In this document: positions 16,549-26,115 of the stretch, piece after piece
Position numbering within the stretch: position 1 is the stretch's first letter
How the letters are laid out: each line of letters opens with the position of its first letter
DNA from: an uncultured Lachnospiraceae bacterium
Lineage (GTDB): Bacteria; Bacillota; Clostridia; Lachnospirales; Lachnospiraceae
Assembly (NCBI GenBank): GCA_910586585.1
Contig: CAJUKA010000016.1
Span: forward strand, 9,781 to 73,780
Direction of reading: 5' to 3'
DNA length: 64,000 bases
Notes under the pieces: model-generated
Seen by the model: only the letters and a program-made list of their open reading frames with translations
Told to the model about the DNA's origin: nothing
Databases searched by the model: none
Position numbers and translations under genes: made by a program

Positions 16549-17439
16549 TCATTCATTTGTTAGGTTGATTTCAAATTCAACCTCCCCTGATGAACCTGGC
16601 GCAATTTCATATTTTTCAAAAACGATAACTGGGTGGTTCTCCCCATTGATATAGAACTTAGTATCTTCCGAAATCCCTGCAAACCCTCCTTCCTCTTCTG
16701 TAAAAAATGTTTCTCCTGATTTTTGTTTCTCAGCAATCTGTTTCTTGATACTATCATTAACCAGTTCCATATAATCATCACCTAGCATATCTTTCAAAGT
16801 AACCATTTCTCCTGTTCCTAAATCCAGATTGTAATATCTTGATTCGTTATAGGCATTTGTCCAGTTTTCAGTTCCCCTTACAACAAAGGAAAGGTAGTCA
16901 TTGTTCTGCTGCTTTATCTCATACCCTACCATAATCTTTATTTTGTGTTCCGCCCATTCTTCCAGTGTTCCACCTGTTTCCAAAAAAGCTGTTCTGTATT
17001 CTTCTGCACGCAAAACTGCATCATCTGCATACTGATTACAGCGCGCAAGAATTTCCTGATTGATTTCATCTACGTTAATTCCTGTATCCTCTGCAATCAT
17101 TTCAATCGTTGGAATTTCCACAGACACAGCGATATCGTCCTTTTCTGTTTCATATGAGCGAAATGTCAATATCCGGGCCAGTCCTCCAACTACAGGAAGC
17201 TGTGCGGCTTCCTTTGCAAATACTGCGCTTGTATTCAAAGCCGCCGTGAAAAGAATACATACAGCGGCTGCGGCTTCTATGCCATGGACTACATGTTTAA
17301 ACCGACGCCTTTTCCAAACTCTGTCCTTTTCCTCCTGCTGCCTACGTGATTTCATTATCTCCTGCTGTATCCGAACATTCAGCTCTTCTGGAATGACAAT
17401 TTCATCGTACCTTTCTTTCATTTTCTCTAATCTATCCAT
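16549..17439 (-). CDS. rsiV: Anti-sigma factor, RsiV-like (DUF4179/DUF3298)
   Basis: 296 residues from ATG 17439 (GGAGGTGGATTT upstream), overlapping the sigma gene by 13 bases. The cytoplasmic N-terminal part (1-65) would hold the sigma factor. One membrane helix lies near residues 70-92. The outer part carries the VVGGLARILTFRSYE motif and a DUF3298-like C terminus (NLDLGTGEMVTLKDMLGDDY, VIVFEKYEIAPGSSGEVEF). In Bacillus subtilis and Enterococcus, RsiV binds lysozyme and is then cleaved to free SigV. The same role is plausible here but unproven. Confidence 0.8.
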   Translation of the reverse strand: MDRLEKMKERYDEIVIPEELNVRIQQEIMKSRRQQEEKDRVWKRRRFKHVVHGIEAAAAVCILFTAALNTSAVFAKEAAQLPVVGGLARILTFRSYETEKDDIAVSVEIPTIEMIAEDTGINVDEINQEILARCNQYADDAVLRAEEYRTAFLETGGTLEEWAEHKIKIMVGYEIKQQNNDYLSFVVRGTENWTNAYNESRYYNLDLGTGEMVTLKDMLGDDYMELVNDSIKKQIAEKQKSGETFFTEEEGGFAGISEDTKFYINGENHPVIVFEKYEIAPGSSGEVEFEINLTNE

Positions 17440-17927
17440 AAATCCACCTCCTGAATATTTTCTTTTAATAGCTTTAACCCCCGATAAAGTTTCGTTTTCA
17501 CGGTATTCAGCTTCAATCCGGTAATACAAGATATTTCTTTCAAAGACAGTTCCTCAAAAAATCGAAGCTTTATAATTCCCTGAACATCCAGCTCCAACTT
17601 ATCTAATTCCTGCTCTATATCACCTCCCTGCTCGTACCCCTTTTCATAATACCCCACTTCTTGCTGCGCAGCATCGGCAGTCAAAACAACTTTGTTCCGC
17701 TTTTTTAATACCATTAAACATTCATTAATCAATATTCTATAAAACCATGTATTGACTGCATCTGCATTTTTAATGTTTTCATGTGCTTCAAGCGCTTTGC
17801 ATACAGCACTCTGGACAGCATCAAGCGCATCTTCCTGATGTTTGGTATAGCTATAAGCTATCCGATAAAACCGGTCTTGATTTTCAAGAATATACTGAAT
17901 CAGTCTTTCATATAATACTTGTTTCAT
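17427..17927 (-). CDS. sigV: ECF sigma factor, SigV-like
   Basis: 166 residues from ATG 17927, after a GGGGG site. Region 2 (RIAYSYTKHQEDALDAVQSA, then WFYRILINECLMVLKKR) and region 4 (LRFFEELSLKEISCITGLKL, then NTVKTKLYRGLKLLKE) are both complete, which is the ECF layout. It overlaps the RsiV-like anti-sigma gene. The pair probably answers cell-wall damage such as lysozyme. Confidence 0.88.
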   Translation of the reverse strand: MKQVLYERLIQYILENQDRFYRIAYSYTKHQEDALDAVQSAVCKALEAHENIKNADAVNTWFYRILINECLMVLKKRNKVVLTADAAQQEVGYYEKGYEQGGDIEQELDKLELDVQGIIKLRFFEELSLKEISCITGLKLNTVKTKLYRGLKLLKENIQEVDLWID

Positions 17928-18003
17928 TGCTGTCACCCCCCTTTCTGTTTTATTCTTTTATTATATAGATTTTTCTAATATCAGAAAAGTTTCAAAAACA
18001 GCA

Positions 18004-18049
18004 AAAAAGATGGTATCGCTTTTAGATTTAAAACAATACCATCTTTTTA
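18004..18049 (-). terminator. Terminator at the end of the rnf operon
   Basis: Stem AAAGATGGTAT / ATACCATCTTT with a T run on the minus strand, 30 bases after the rnfB stop. It can also work on the plus strand. Confidence 0.85.
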
Positions 18050-18077
18050 TAAAATTTAGTTTGGATAATTTCCCACT

Positions 18078-18878
18078 TTATGATAACTCAGCAATTGCCT
18101 TTTTCGGGCATTTTTCCTTACATGCTCCACAACCAGTACATTTACTCTGATCGATATGTGCATGAAAATCTGTTACCGTGATTGCCTCCGAAGGACACAC
18201 CTTCACACAAAGGCTGCATCCGATACAGCCTGTCTGGCACGCTTTCATTGTGACAGGTCCCTTATCTTTTGAACTGCATGTCACTGCTATTTTGGCATCA
18301 TAGGGAATAATCTCTATCAAATTCTTTGGACATGCTGCCACACATTTGCCGCAGGCCTTACATTGTTCTTTGTCAACCTTCGCAATGCCATTTACAATAT
18401 GTATCGCATCAAAAGGACATGCTTTCACGCAGTTTCCATATCCCAAACAGCCATAATTGCAGGATTTCGCGCCACCATCTGGCACATATTTCACCATACC
18501 GCAGTCTTCTACGCCAGTATACTCATAGATTTTGGTAGTTTTCTCACAGTCTCCGGCACACTTCACAAAGGCTGTCATTCTCACGCTCTCTCCCGCCGTT
18601 ACTCCCATTATAGATGCTATCTTTTTTCCAACAGGCTCACCGCCTACCGGACACGCATTCACTGCTGCTTCGCCCTTTGCGATTGCTGCCGCCAATCCAG
18701 AACAGCCTGGAAATCCACAACCTCCACAGTTATTTCCAGGAAGAACCCCCAACACAGCTTCTTCCTTCTCGTCAACTGCTACTTTAAATACAATACTCGC
18801 TATACCAAGGAAAATACCAAGGAATAAGCCTACTCCACCAACCACTGTCACCGCAGTCAATATTCCTGAAATATTCAT
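18078..18878 (-). CDS. rnfB: Rnf complex subunit B (ferredoxin-type electron transfer)
   Basis: 266 residues; last gene of the operon. An N-terminal membrane helix is followed by the CGGCGFPGC cluster motif (about residue 50). A long ferredoxin-type part then holds several CxxCxxCxxxCP sets (CLGYGNCVKACP, CKACGKCVAACP, CIGCSLCVKVCP, CTGCGACKEKCP). RnfB accepts electrons from ferredoxin and passes them into the complex. The length and cluster number fit clostridial RnfB. ATG 18878 has AAGGAG upstream. Confidence 0.96.
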   Translation of the reverse strand: MNISGILTAVTVVGGVGLFLGIFLGIASIVFKVAVDEKEEAVLGVLPGNNCGGCGFPGCSGLAAAIAKGEAAVNACPVGGEPVGKKIASIMGVTAGESVRMTAFVKCAGDCEKTTKIYEYTGVEDCGMVKYVPDGGAKSCNYGCLGYGNCVKACPFDAIHIVNGIAKVDKEQCKACGKCVAACPKNLIEIIPYDAKIAVTCSSKDKGPVTMKACQTGCIGCSLCVKVCPSEAITVTDFHAHIDQSKCTGCGACKEKCPKKAIAELS

Positions 18879-18897
18879 ATGCTACTCCTTTCTTCCA

Positions 18898-19485
18898 CTA
18901 TAGCAGTCCTGAGAATCCACAGAACGCAATCGCCATAAGCCCTGCTGTAATCAATACAATTGGCATTCCCTGAAATGATTCTGGAATGTCATTGTACTCC
19001 ATTTTTTCACGGATTCCAGCAAGAATAACAATTGCAATCAAAAAACCAACTGCTGTAAACAATCCACTTGCAATACTAAAACCAATCCCATATTTTTTCT
19101 GTACATTGGTGAGTGCAATTCCAAGCACTGCACAGTTTGTTGTAATTAGCGGAAGATATACCCCAAGCGCCTGATAAAGCGCTGGAACATACTTTTTCAA
19201 AAACATTTCGACAAATTGTACCAAAGCAGCAATTACCAATATAAAAACAATTGTTTGTAAATATGTAATATCAAATGGAACAAGCACTAATTTATAAATA
19301 ACAGCCGCTACTCCTGACGCAATTGTGATAACAAAAATAACTGCTCCGCCCATACCCACAGCAGTATCCACTTTCTTTGATACTCCAAGGAATGGACAAA
19401 GGCCCAAAAACTGGCTTAACACAACATTGCTTACAAGAGAGGAACTAATCATTAATATTAATAAATCCTTTATCACATCAAGCAT
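18898..19485 (-). CDS. rnfA: Rnf complex membrane subunit A
   Basis: 195 residues with six membrane helices. It is a paralogue of RnfE and opens with the typical VSNVVLSQFLGLCPFLGVS. The helices carry the conserved Cys pair thought to hold a membrane iron-sulfur centre (LCPFLG, NCAVLG). It is part of the ion-translocating core. ATG 19485 has AGGAGG upstream. Confidence 0.96.
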   Translation of the reverse strand: MLDVIKDLLILMISSSLVSNVVLSQFLGLCPFLGVSKKVDTAVGMGGAVIFVITIASGVAAVIYKLVLVPFDITYLQTIVFILVIAALVQFVEMFLKKYVPALYQALGVYLPLITTNCAVLGIALTNVQKKYGIGFSIASGLFTAVGFLIAIVILAGIREKMEYNDIPESFQGMPIVLITAGLMAIAFCGFSGLL

Positions 19486-19562
19486 CCTTTTTCCCTCCTA
19501 TTCTGCTTGCTAACGTGAAATATTATAATTCTTTGTATCATTTCCAAAAAACGTTACTTGAA

Positions 19563-20372
19563 CTATTTTTTCACGTCTGCTACAGATCCAGGCGCTCCGT
19601 CCACATCTACAAAACGATGTGCACAACCGCTGTCTGAACAGCCCGCGCAGCCCGCGCTGCAGTCTGAGCTGCATCCTGACTGTATTTTATCTACATTTTT
19701 ACCCTTTTCCTGCATCTTCCTTTTGACGCGGTTTTGCAATGCTGTAAGCGCCGCAAGCACGAAAAAGGCTCCTGGTGCAAGGACAAAAATACTAATTGGC
19801 ACATACTCTATCGGCTCTGACATTCCAAATAGGGAAGAAATCGCTGCAAGCACGCTATTAATAACAGGTTGACCAAAAATTTCACCAGCTCCGAGAAGTT
19901 CCCTGACTGCACCAATCGCTGTAAGGGCAACTGTAAAACCAAGTCCCATTCCCAAACCGTCAAATATAGACGGAATCACAGAATTTTTTGATGCAAAGGA
20001 TTCTGCACGACCAAGAATAATACAATTAACTACAATCAATGGAATATACAAACCAAGCGCTGAATACAGACTTGGTATAAAACCTTCCAGCAGCAGTTGA
20101 ACCATCGTAACAAAAGAAGCTACAATTACTATAAAGGCTGGAATTCTCACTCTGTTTGGAATAATATGTCTAAGCAATGAAATAATCGCATTGCTCAGTA
20201 CGAGCACTGCTGTTGTAGTCAGTCCCATTCCAAGGCCGTTGATAGCAGATGTCGTTACCGCAAGTGTTGGACACATACCAAGTGCCAGCACAAAAGTAGG
20301 ATTTTCCTTTACCAATCCATTGAAAAATACCTCCATGGAACTCTGCTTTTCTTCGCTGTTTGGATCACTCAT
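19563..20372 (-). CDS. rnfE: Rnf complex membrane subunit E with Cys-rich tail
   Basis: 269 residues. The first 210 are the usual six-helix RnfE (LGMCPTLAVTTSAINGLGMG, VVNCIILGRAESFA). The C-terminal tail is longer than usual and Cys-rich: CSSDCSAGCAGCSDSGCAH, then acidic residues to the end. The start overlaps the rnfG stop by eight bases. The core role is ion-coupled electron transfer across the membrane. The tail could bind a metal or a cluster, but this is inference. Confidence 0.95.
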   Translation of the reverse strand: MSDPNSEEKQSSMEVFFNGLVKENPTFVLALGMCPTLAVTTSAINGLGMGLTTTAVLVLSNAIISLLRHIIPNRVRIPAFIVIVASFVTMVQLLLEGFIPSLYSALGLYIPLIVVNCIILGRAESFASKNSVIPSIFDGLGMGLGFTVALTAIGAVRELLGAGEIFGQPVINSVLAAISSLFGMSEPIEYVPISIFVLAPGAFFVLAALTALQNRVKRKMQEKGKNVDKIQSGCSSDCSAGCAGCSDSGCAHRFVDVDGAPGSVADVKK

Positions 20373-20997
20373 TTATGGCACCCCCTTCTGTCCCCAAAAG
20401 TACATTTTGAAAAAACAGCAAACCACCGTTAACCCCATTCACTACCGCTTTTGTCGTAATGGTTGCACCGCTGATCGCGTCAATTTCACTGTCATTTGTA
20501 GAACCAGATTTCGTATATGTAAAACGCTCAACCGTTTTATTTGCAAACTGAGGCACTAGCACATCTCCTGCCTTCATGCCAAGTCCTGCTGTTTCAGTAA
20601 TACTCAAAAGCGATATGCCGTTCAGTGTCCCGTCAAGCGTCACACCCATTGAAAACTGAATATCACCGCCATAGCCTTCATGATCTGTAACAGTAATCAC
20701 ATATCCCATAAGCTGCCCAGAACTGTCAAGTGCCTGCATTACCTCATTCACATCTACCTTCAATTCAAGTCCTTCTGGAAAGTATGCCATAAGGTCTTCC
20801 CCTTCTTCAAACATAGACTCAAAAGAATCCGCCTGTGAAAATACATTTCTGCACGCCTGAGCCTTCGCTTTTGCCTTTTGCTGCTCAATCGGTACTTTTG
20901 TAACATCATATACAAATCCCAACAACAGTCCTGCTACAAGTGTTATTACAAAAAGGATCAGCGCATCTTTTAACATTGATTTTTTTTCTTTATCCAT
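20365..20997 (-). CDS. rnfG: Rnf complex flavoprotein subunit G
   Basis: 210 residues from ATG 20997 (GGAGG upstream), just after the rnfD stop. One N-terminal membrane helix (ALILFVITLVAGLLLGFVYD) is followed by an extracytoplasmic FMN-binding domain. The flavinylation motif DAISGATITT is near residue 180; the Thr of SGAT takes FMN covalently from ApbE. It moves electrons between RnfD/E/A and RnfC. Confidence 0.95.
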   Translation of the reverse strand: MDKEKKSMLKDALILFVITLVAGLLLGFVYDVTKVPIEQQKAKAKAQACRNVFSQADSFESMFEEGEDLMAYFPEGLELKVDVNEVMQALDSSGQLMGYVITVTDHEGYGGDIQFSMGVTLDGTLNGISLLSITETAGLGMKAGDVLVPQFANKTVERFTYTKSGSTNDSEIDAISGATITTKAVVNGVNGGLLFFQNVLLGTEGGAINE

Positions 20998-20998
20998 A

Positions 20999-21934
20999 TT
21001 ACGCTGCCTCCTTTTTTGCTTTGCTTTTTCCAAAAGCAGTGGGTTTTGTCATTTTTTCAATCAAAGGAACTAGCAGATTTCCCAAAATAATTGCATAGGA
21101 AACGCCTTCTGCCGAAGGTCCAAATAATCTGAAAATACCTGTCATAATGCCTAAAAATATTCCAAATACATACTGTCCATTCTTGGTAATCGGTCTTGTG
21201 ACATAATCTGTCGCCATGAAAAAAGCTCCCAGCATCAATCCGCCGCCTGCAAGTTCTGACAAAATATATGTAAAATCAAATCCATGCCCGCTAAACAATA
21301 GCAGAAACAGGACAAAACTAAGAATATATGAACCTGGAACTCTCAAATCAATTACTTTCAGCACCAAAAGAAAAACTGCTCCAATTAAAATAGCAATCAT
21401 GCTTGTCTCGCCAATAGTACCTGAAGTTCTTCCTATTATCATATCAAGCAGTTCTGGTGCACCCTCTCCTGCCTTGATTGCCGCAAGCGGTGTCGCGCCT
21501 GTATAAGCATCACAGTCAAAATTTGTCATAATAGATGTAAAGGAAATCAGCAGAAAACATCTGGCTCCAAGCGCTGGATTCATAAAATTCTGCCCTAATC
21601 CTCCAAAAAGCATTTTTACTACAATAATCGCAAAAACACCACCTATTATCCCAATCCATAGTGGTGCTTCGGGCGGCAGATTTAATGCTAAAAGCAGCCC
21701 TGTAACAACAGATGAAAAATCACCAATTGATATTTTCTTTTTCATGCATCTGTCATATATGTATTCTGTACACACAGTAGTTGCCACTGTTACCAAAATC
21801 AATAACAGTGCATGCAGCCCAAAATGAAATACTCCAAATACTGTTGTAGGCAGCAATGCGATTACCACATACTGCATGAGACGCGCTGTTGTATCCTTTG
21901 CACGTATATGTGGGTTTGATGATACCTTAAACAT
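20999..21934 (-). CDS. rnfD: Rnf complex membrane flavoprotein subunit D
   Basis: 311 residues with about nine membrane helices. The flavinylation motif DAYTGATPLAAI is near residue 165, where FMN is joined to Thr. Conserved RnfD/NqrB features are GGLGQNFMNPALGARCFLL and ATDYVTRPI. ATG 21934 has GGGAG upstream. Confidence 0.96.
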   Translation of the reverse strand: MFKVSSNPHIRAKDTTARLMQYVVIALLPTTVFGVFHFGLHALLLILVTVATTVCTEYIYDRCMKKKISIGDFSSVVTGLLLALNLPPEAPLWIGIIGGVFAIIVVKMLFGGLGQNFMNPALGARCFLLISFTSIMTNFDCDAYTGATPLAAIKAGEGAPELLDMIIGRTSGTIGETSMIAILIGAVFLLVLKVIDLRVPGSYILSFVLFLLLFSGHGFDFTYILSELAGGGLMLGAFFMATDYVTRPITKNGQYVFGIFLGIMTGIFRLFGPSAEGVSYAIILGNLLVPLIEKMTKPTAFGKSKAKKEAA

Positions 21935-21962
21935 ATTTTTTCTCCCTTATAAAATCGTTTCA

Positions 21963-23276
21963 CTATTTTTTCTTTTTCCCAAGAATTGTTTTTCTCATAG
22001 ACTTGATAGACTGTGTTAATTGGCGTTTCGCCGGACAAATATAGCTACAGCAGCCACACTCACAACATTCCATACCATCGTTGGCAATAAATGCTTCCTC
22101 ATCGTAATGCTGTGCTAGCACTGCAAGTTTCTTGGGAACAACCCTTCCCGGACATACTTCTACACAACGTCCACAATTGATACATGGGCTAGGCTCCATC
22201 GCAGATACTTCATCCTTTGTCATGCACAGAAGCGCTGAGGCCGTTTTCGTCGTAGGAACATTCAAATCAAACAGTGCAAACCCCATCATAGGGCCTCCCG
22301 AAACCACCTTTTCCGGCTCTGTCTTAAACCCACCAGCCTCTTCTATCAAATCCTTGTAATTCATACCAATACGAACATAAAAATTTCTTGGATCATTTAC
22401 CGCGTCACCTGTAACCGTTACAATTCTGTTCATCAGAGGCTTTCCCTCTACAACTGCATGATAAACCGCAACGATTGTATCTACGTTATCAACAACACAG
22501 CCTGCATCTGCAGGAAGCATCGAGGAATTAATCGCCCTGCCTGTTGAAGCATAGATAAGCTGGCGTTCTGCGCCCTGCGGATACTTTGTTTTCAACGCTT
22601 TTACAGTGATTTTATTTTCATTTTGGGTAAGTCGGGTAAAAAGCTCTACACAGTCTGGTTTGTTATCCTCTATCGCCAAAATTCCTTGTGCATTGTCAAA
22701 CAATTGAAGAATGATTTTCAGTCCATCAACAAGCTTCTGCGGTTCCTCAAGCATTCTTCTGTAATCTGATGTCAAGTATGGCTCACATTCTGCACAGTTT
22801 GCTATCACATAATCAATCTTGTCAGGCTCTTTTGGAGAAAGCTTCACATGCGTCGGAAACCCTGCGCCGCCCATTCCCACTACACCTGCTTCTTTAATCA
22901 AATCAATGATTTCTTTTTTGTTTAGTTTTGATGGATCATGTGGCGTAAAAGTAACCTCTTCAAATAAATTATCATTGTCAATAATAATGGAATTGACTAG
23001 ATCACCTGTGACTACGCGCCTGGGTTCAATTGTTTTTACCATTCCTGAAACCGTCGCATAGATTGGAGCTGATACAAAACCACCAGCATCTGCTATTTTT
23101 TGTCCCACAAGCACTTTATCCCCTTTTTTTACAATCGGTACCGCCGGTGCACCGATATGCTGACTCATTGGATATACCATCTCGCCATGTGGCACAATTT
23201 CCTTCATTGGCTTATCCTTGGACAGCTCTTTGCCCTCATAAGGATGAACACCGCCATGAAATGTGCTTTTTCCCAT
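21963..23276 (-). CDS. rnfC: Rnf complex subunit C (NADH-side, 4Fe-4S)
   Basis: 437 residues from ATG 23276 (GAGGGAGAG upstream); the first gene of the operon. The N-terminal FHGGVHP motif is followed by the FMN/NADH-binding core GVVGMGGAGFPTHVKL, related to complex I NuoF. Two cluster motifs follow (CINCGRCVEVCP and CCECGCCSYICP). It is the soluble subunit that reduces NAD+. No clear promoter was recognised in the 283 bases upstream, although a TATAAT box occurs at 23488-23493 on the minus strand. Confidence 0.96.
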   Translation of the reverse strand: MGKSTFHGGVHPYEGKELSKDKPMKEIVPHGEMVYPMSQHIGAPAVPIVKKGDKVLVGQKIADAGGFVSAPIYATVSGMVKTIEPRRVVTGDLVNSIIIDNDNLFEEVTFTPHDPSKLNKKEIIDLIKEAGVVGMGGAGFPTHVKLSPKEPDKIDYVIANCAECEPYLTSDYRRMLEEPQKLVDGLKIILQLFDNAQGILAIEDNKPDCVELFTRLTQNENKITVKALKTKYPQGAERQLIYASTGRAINSSMLPADAGCVVDNVDTIVAVYHAVVEGKPLMNRIVTVTGDAVNDPRNFYVRIGMNYKDLIEEAGGFKTEPEKVVSGGPMMGFALFDLNVPTTKTASALLCMTKDEVSAMEPSPCINCGRCVEVCPGRVVPKKLAVLAQHYDEEAFIANDGMECCECGCCSYICPAKRQLTQSIKSMRKTILGKKKK

Positions 23277-23559
23277 TGTCTCTCCCTCTTTTCTAATATT
23301 CAGCACTCATATTTTTATTTTAATACCTCTATGCCTACAAAATGTATTCTCAGAACCTTTGCTGTACTTGCTCTTCTGCCAGCTTTCCACAAATAAAATC
23401 AACATACGCCTCTTCAATTCATACACATCTGACAAAAAATCTCCGCGCAATATCAAACACAAAGAGACACCTAGAATACATTAAGGTATTATAATCAGTA
23501 TAGCTTAATTTTCTTCTTTTTTCTACACACTTTTAAAAATTATATAAATAGTACCCATC

Positions 23560-24426
23560 TTACTTTTCGTTTTCTAAGGCACCGTTTTTCTCATACTCCC
23601 ATTGCAGCTTCATCAAATACCGTTTTTGATATTTCAGCTTGACATACTTCATTATTTTATGATAATAAATGGGGTTACTCACACCGCCCAAAACACCTAT
23701 GATAGGGATTCCTTGTACAAATTTTAAAAGAAGCATATCCATTGCAAATGAATTGGCTGTCCGCTTTATCTGAGCATCAAATTCTTTTGAATCATATGAA
23801 ATTCCAAGAAAGATTTTCCCATCTTCTGTATAAGAAACTGTGCTTTGCAAAAGCACATCTATATTCTTGTTGAGCAGCTTCCATTCTTCTCCCTTAGCAA
23901 GCGCAGCTTCCATCATTTTCAGAATCAAAATCCGTTCTGTTGGTGCATGATAATCTATCCCATAATGCAGCGCTGACTCATAAATGCCTCTAAGCAATAT
24001 TCCCACAAACATTACAATATCTGGCAAACCAATTCCAAAGATTCCCAAACCAATTCCTTCTGCTGTGGTAATTGCTATATCCCGCATTCCGGATTTTTGC
24101 ACAGTTTGCTTAATTTTGCGAAGTTCTTTTCTTCTGCCTTTGACTCTTGCAGCATAGTCATTTACTTCAAAATCTTCTCCAATGGACTCGATATTATAGC
24201 TTTTTTCCAGCAAAGGAGTTCCTTTATCAAAAATAATTAAAAATGCCTTTCCAAATACCTGTTCTAGTGTCTGTAATGTTCTTGATGGAATCTTCTTTTC
24301 TAGGGTTTCTTTCCATTGCGGTTCTTCCCAATTTTGAACAGACTGTTCTAACTTTTCTTCCTGTTTTCTGATATTGTTTAGTTCTTTTTGAATCGCTGCT
24401 TTTTTACGCTTCATTTTATCTGCCAT
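23560..24426 (-). CDS. EcsC-family protein
   Basis: 288 residues from ATG 24426 (GGAGGGAG upstream); a GTG at 24456 is the alternative. It starts with a charged coiled coil (KKAAIQKELNNIRKQEEKLE). A central EcsC-like region with two hydrophobic stretches follows (GIGLGIFGIGLPDIVMFVGI, KFVQGIPIIGVLGGVSNPIY). EcsC proteins are membrane-associated and of poorly known function. The gene stands alone. Confidence 0.8.
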   Translation of the reverse strand: MADKMKRKKAAIQKELNNIRKQEEKLEQSVQNWEEPQWKETLEKKIPSRTLQTLEQVFGKAFLIIFDKGTPLLEKSYNIESIGEDFEVNDYAARVKGRRKELRKIKQTVQKSGMRDIAITTAEGIGLGIFGIGLPDIVMFVGILLRGIYESALHYGIDYHAPTERILILKMMEAALAKGEEWKLLNKNIDVLLQSTVSYTEDGKIFLGISYDSKEFDAQIKRTANSFAMDMLLLKFVQGIPIIGVLGGVSNPIYYHKIMKYVKLKYQKRYLMKLQWEYEKNGALENEK

Positions 24427-24550
24427 TGTATTCTTACTCCCTCCATTTGTATTCACCTATCTCTGAAATTATCATTATATAACATATGTTATTATAACAA
24501 GATGCCATTTTTTTGTCAAGCATCCGCCAATTAAGTTACCGACTCTAAGA

Positions 24551-24721
24551 AGGTATTCGTTACTTTTCACACCCGCGCCATGCACTTGCTGCATGGCGTC
24601 GGAGCAAGCGCCAAAATGCGTGCTTTTTAGCATTTTGTGTGCATCAATTGTTGCAATTCACACCGAAATCGTTGTAAGTATATGAAAAATCTGGCGTAAG
24701 TGTGAATTGTAACAGGTATTC
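24551..24721. mobile_element. 155-bp MITE family A, copy 1, with 8-bp target duplication
   Basis: Element 24559-24713, with ends GTTACTTTTCACAC and GTGTGAATTGTAAC (imperfect inverted repeats). A perfect direct repeat AGGTATTC lies on both sides (24551-24558 and 24714-24721). Inside are strong hairpins such as CGCCATGCA / TGCATGGCG and AAAATGC / GCATTTT. It is nearly identical to 45976-46130 in reverse orientation. It has no coding capacity. The rest of the 430-base gap holds nothing recognised. Confidence 0.9.
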
Positions 24722-24856
24722 TATTGGAACCGAATTGTATTCTCACTATCTATGTGAATATCTAGTAACCTTCTATTAATCCACAATGATTATAAGATAT
24801 ATTTTGACACAGTTATTGACTTGTGGTAATTTAGTATTATAGATTAGGAAAGGATA

Positions 24857-26008
24857 ATGTGCCAAAGGCACTTAGGTGCGCATATGAAATGTATCCAAAA
24901 AAGCCTGGAACTACTTACTCCCCAATACCCGCTTGAAAATTTATGTAATCCACGTCAAACGCTATTTATTGATATTGAAACTACTGGATTTTATGCAAAA
25001 AGTTCTAACCTATATATCATTGGATGTGCCTATTTTGATACACAGACAAAACCTTATACTTGGCATTCCATTCAATGGTTTGCCTCCAACTATGAAGAGG
25101 AACATAATATATTAAATGCTTTTGCAGAATTTGCAGAACCATATCAATATCTAATTCATTTCAATGGAAATCAGTTTGATATTCCTTTCCTAGAAGCAAA
25201 ATTAGAACAATACCAGATTCAATTTGATTTAAAACGTTTTGAAGGGATTGATATTTACAGACGTATCGCCCCATTTAAGTATTTTTTGAAACTTCCAAAC
25301 TGTAAACAAAAAACAATTGAAGGTTTGTTGCATACCGCACGGGAAGATACTTATACTGGCGGTGAGCTGATTGATATATATCATGAATATGTACTAGACA
25401 GCGATCCAAAAAAGGAATATTTCCTGCTCCTGCACAATGAAGAGGATATCAAAGGAATGCTTGAAATTGTTGCGGCTCTTGCAATTCCTGACCTGTTCTG
25501 TCTGCCCATAAAAGTTAAAAAAGTTCATGCAAATTATTACAAAGACATTCATCAAAATCAATGTCCCGAAATTATCATGACTCTAAAATTGCCCACCGCT
25601 CTCCCAACAGAGCTATCCTACGAAGCAAATGGCTGCTATTTTATAGGAAACGGTGAACTAGGCAAACTTCGTGTTCCTATCTACGAAGGAGAATTAAAAT
25701 ATTTTTATTCTAATTATAAAGACTATTATTATCTCCCTACAGAAGATATTGCAATTCACAAATCCGTCTCTTCCTTTGTTGATAAAGATTATCGCAAACA
25801 AGCAACTGCCAGATGTTGCTACACCCGCAAAATATCTTCCTATCTGCCGCAATGGGATGTGATATTTACACCATTTTTCAAAAAAGACTATGATGATAAA
25901 GAATTGTATTTTGAACTAACAGATGAATTCAAGACCAAACGTGAAGATTTTAATCTATATGCTCACCATATATTGGAAATGATGGGTGCTTATAAACCCC
26001 AAAAATAA
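24857..26008 (+). CDS. YprB-like ribonuclease H-fold exonuclease
   Basis: 383 residues. ATG 24857 follows AGGAAAGGATA; ATG 24884 is possible. The N-terminal half is a DEDD-type 3'-5' exonuclease fold: LFIDIETTGF (DxE), HFNGNQFDIPFL and a late HNEEDIKGML (D). This matches the YprB/RNase_H_2 family of Firmicutes. The C-terminal 170 residues are less typical. The substrate is probably a nucleic acid, and no neighbour helps. Confidence 0.85.
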   Translation: MCQRHLGAHMKCIQKSLELLTPQYPLENLCNPRQTLFIDIETTGFYAKSSNLYIIGCAYFDTQTKPYTWHSIQWFASNYEEEHNILNAFAEFAEPYQYLIHFNGNQFDIPFLEAKLEQYQIQFDLKRFEGIDIYRRIAPFKYFLKLPNCKQKTIEGLLHTAREDTYTGGELIDIYHEYVLDSDPKKEYFLLLHNEEDIKGMLEIVAALAIPDLFCLPIKVKKVHANYYKDIHQNQCPEIIMTLKLPTALPTELSYEANGCYFIGNGELGKLRVPIYEGELKYFYSNYKDYYYLPTEDIAIHKSVSSFVDKDYRKQATARCCYTRKISSYLPQWDVIFTPFFKKDYDDKELYFELTDEFKTKREDFNLYAHHILEMMGAYKPQK

Positions 26009-26037
26009 ACCCTGATTATCCCTTACTGACATCATTA

Positions 26038-26092
26038 TAAAAACTCTCGAACCAGAAACACACCCAAGTATGTTTCAAGTCCGAGAGTTTTT
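26038..26092. terminator. Bidirectional terminator between exonuclease and cheR genes
   Basis: Arms AAAACTCTCG / CGAGAGTTTT with T runs on both strands, between convergent genes. Confidence 0.85.
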
Positions 26093-26115
26093 ATCTTATA
26101 GAAAAGCACTGCTTT

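Noticed and set aside
23277..23559. Riboswitch or promoter before rnfC
   Set aside because: A TATAAT box is present but no matching -35 and no conserved RNA structure was recognised.
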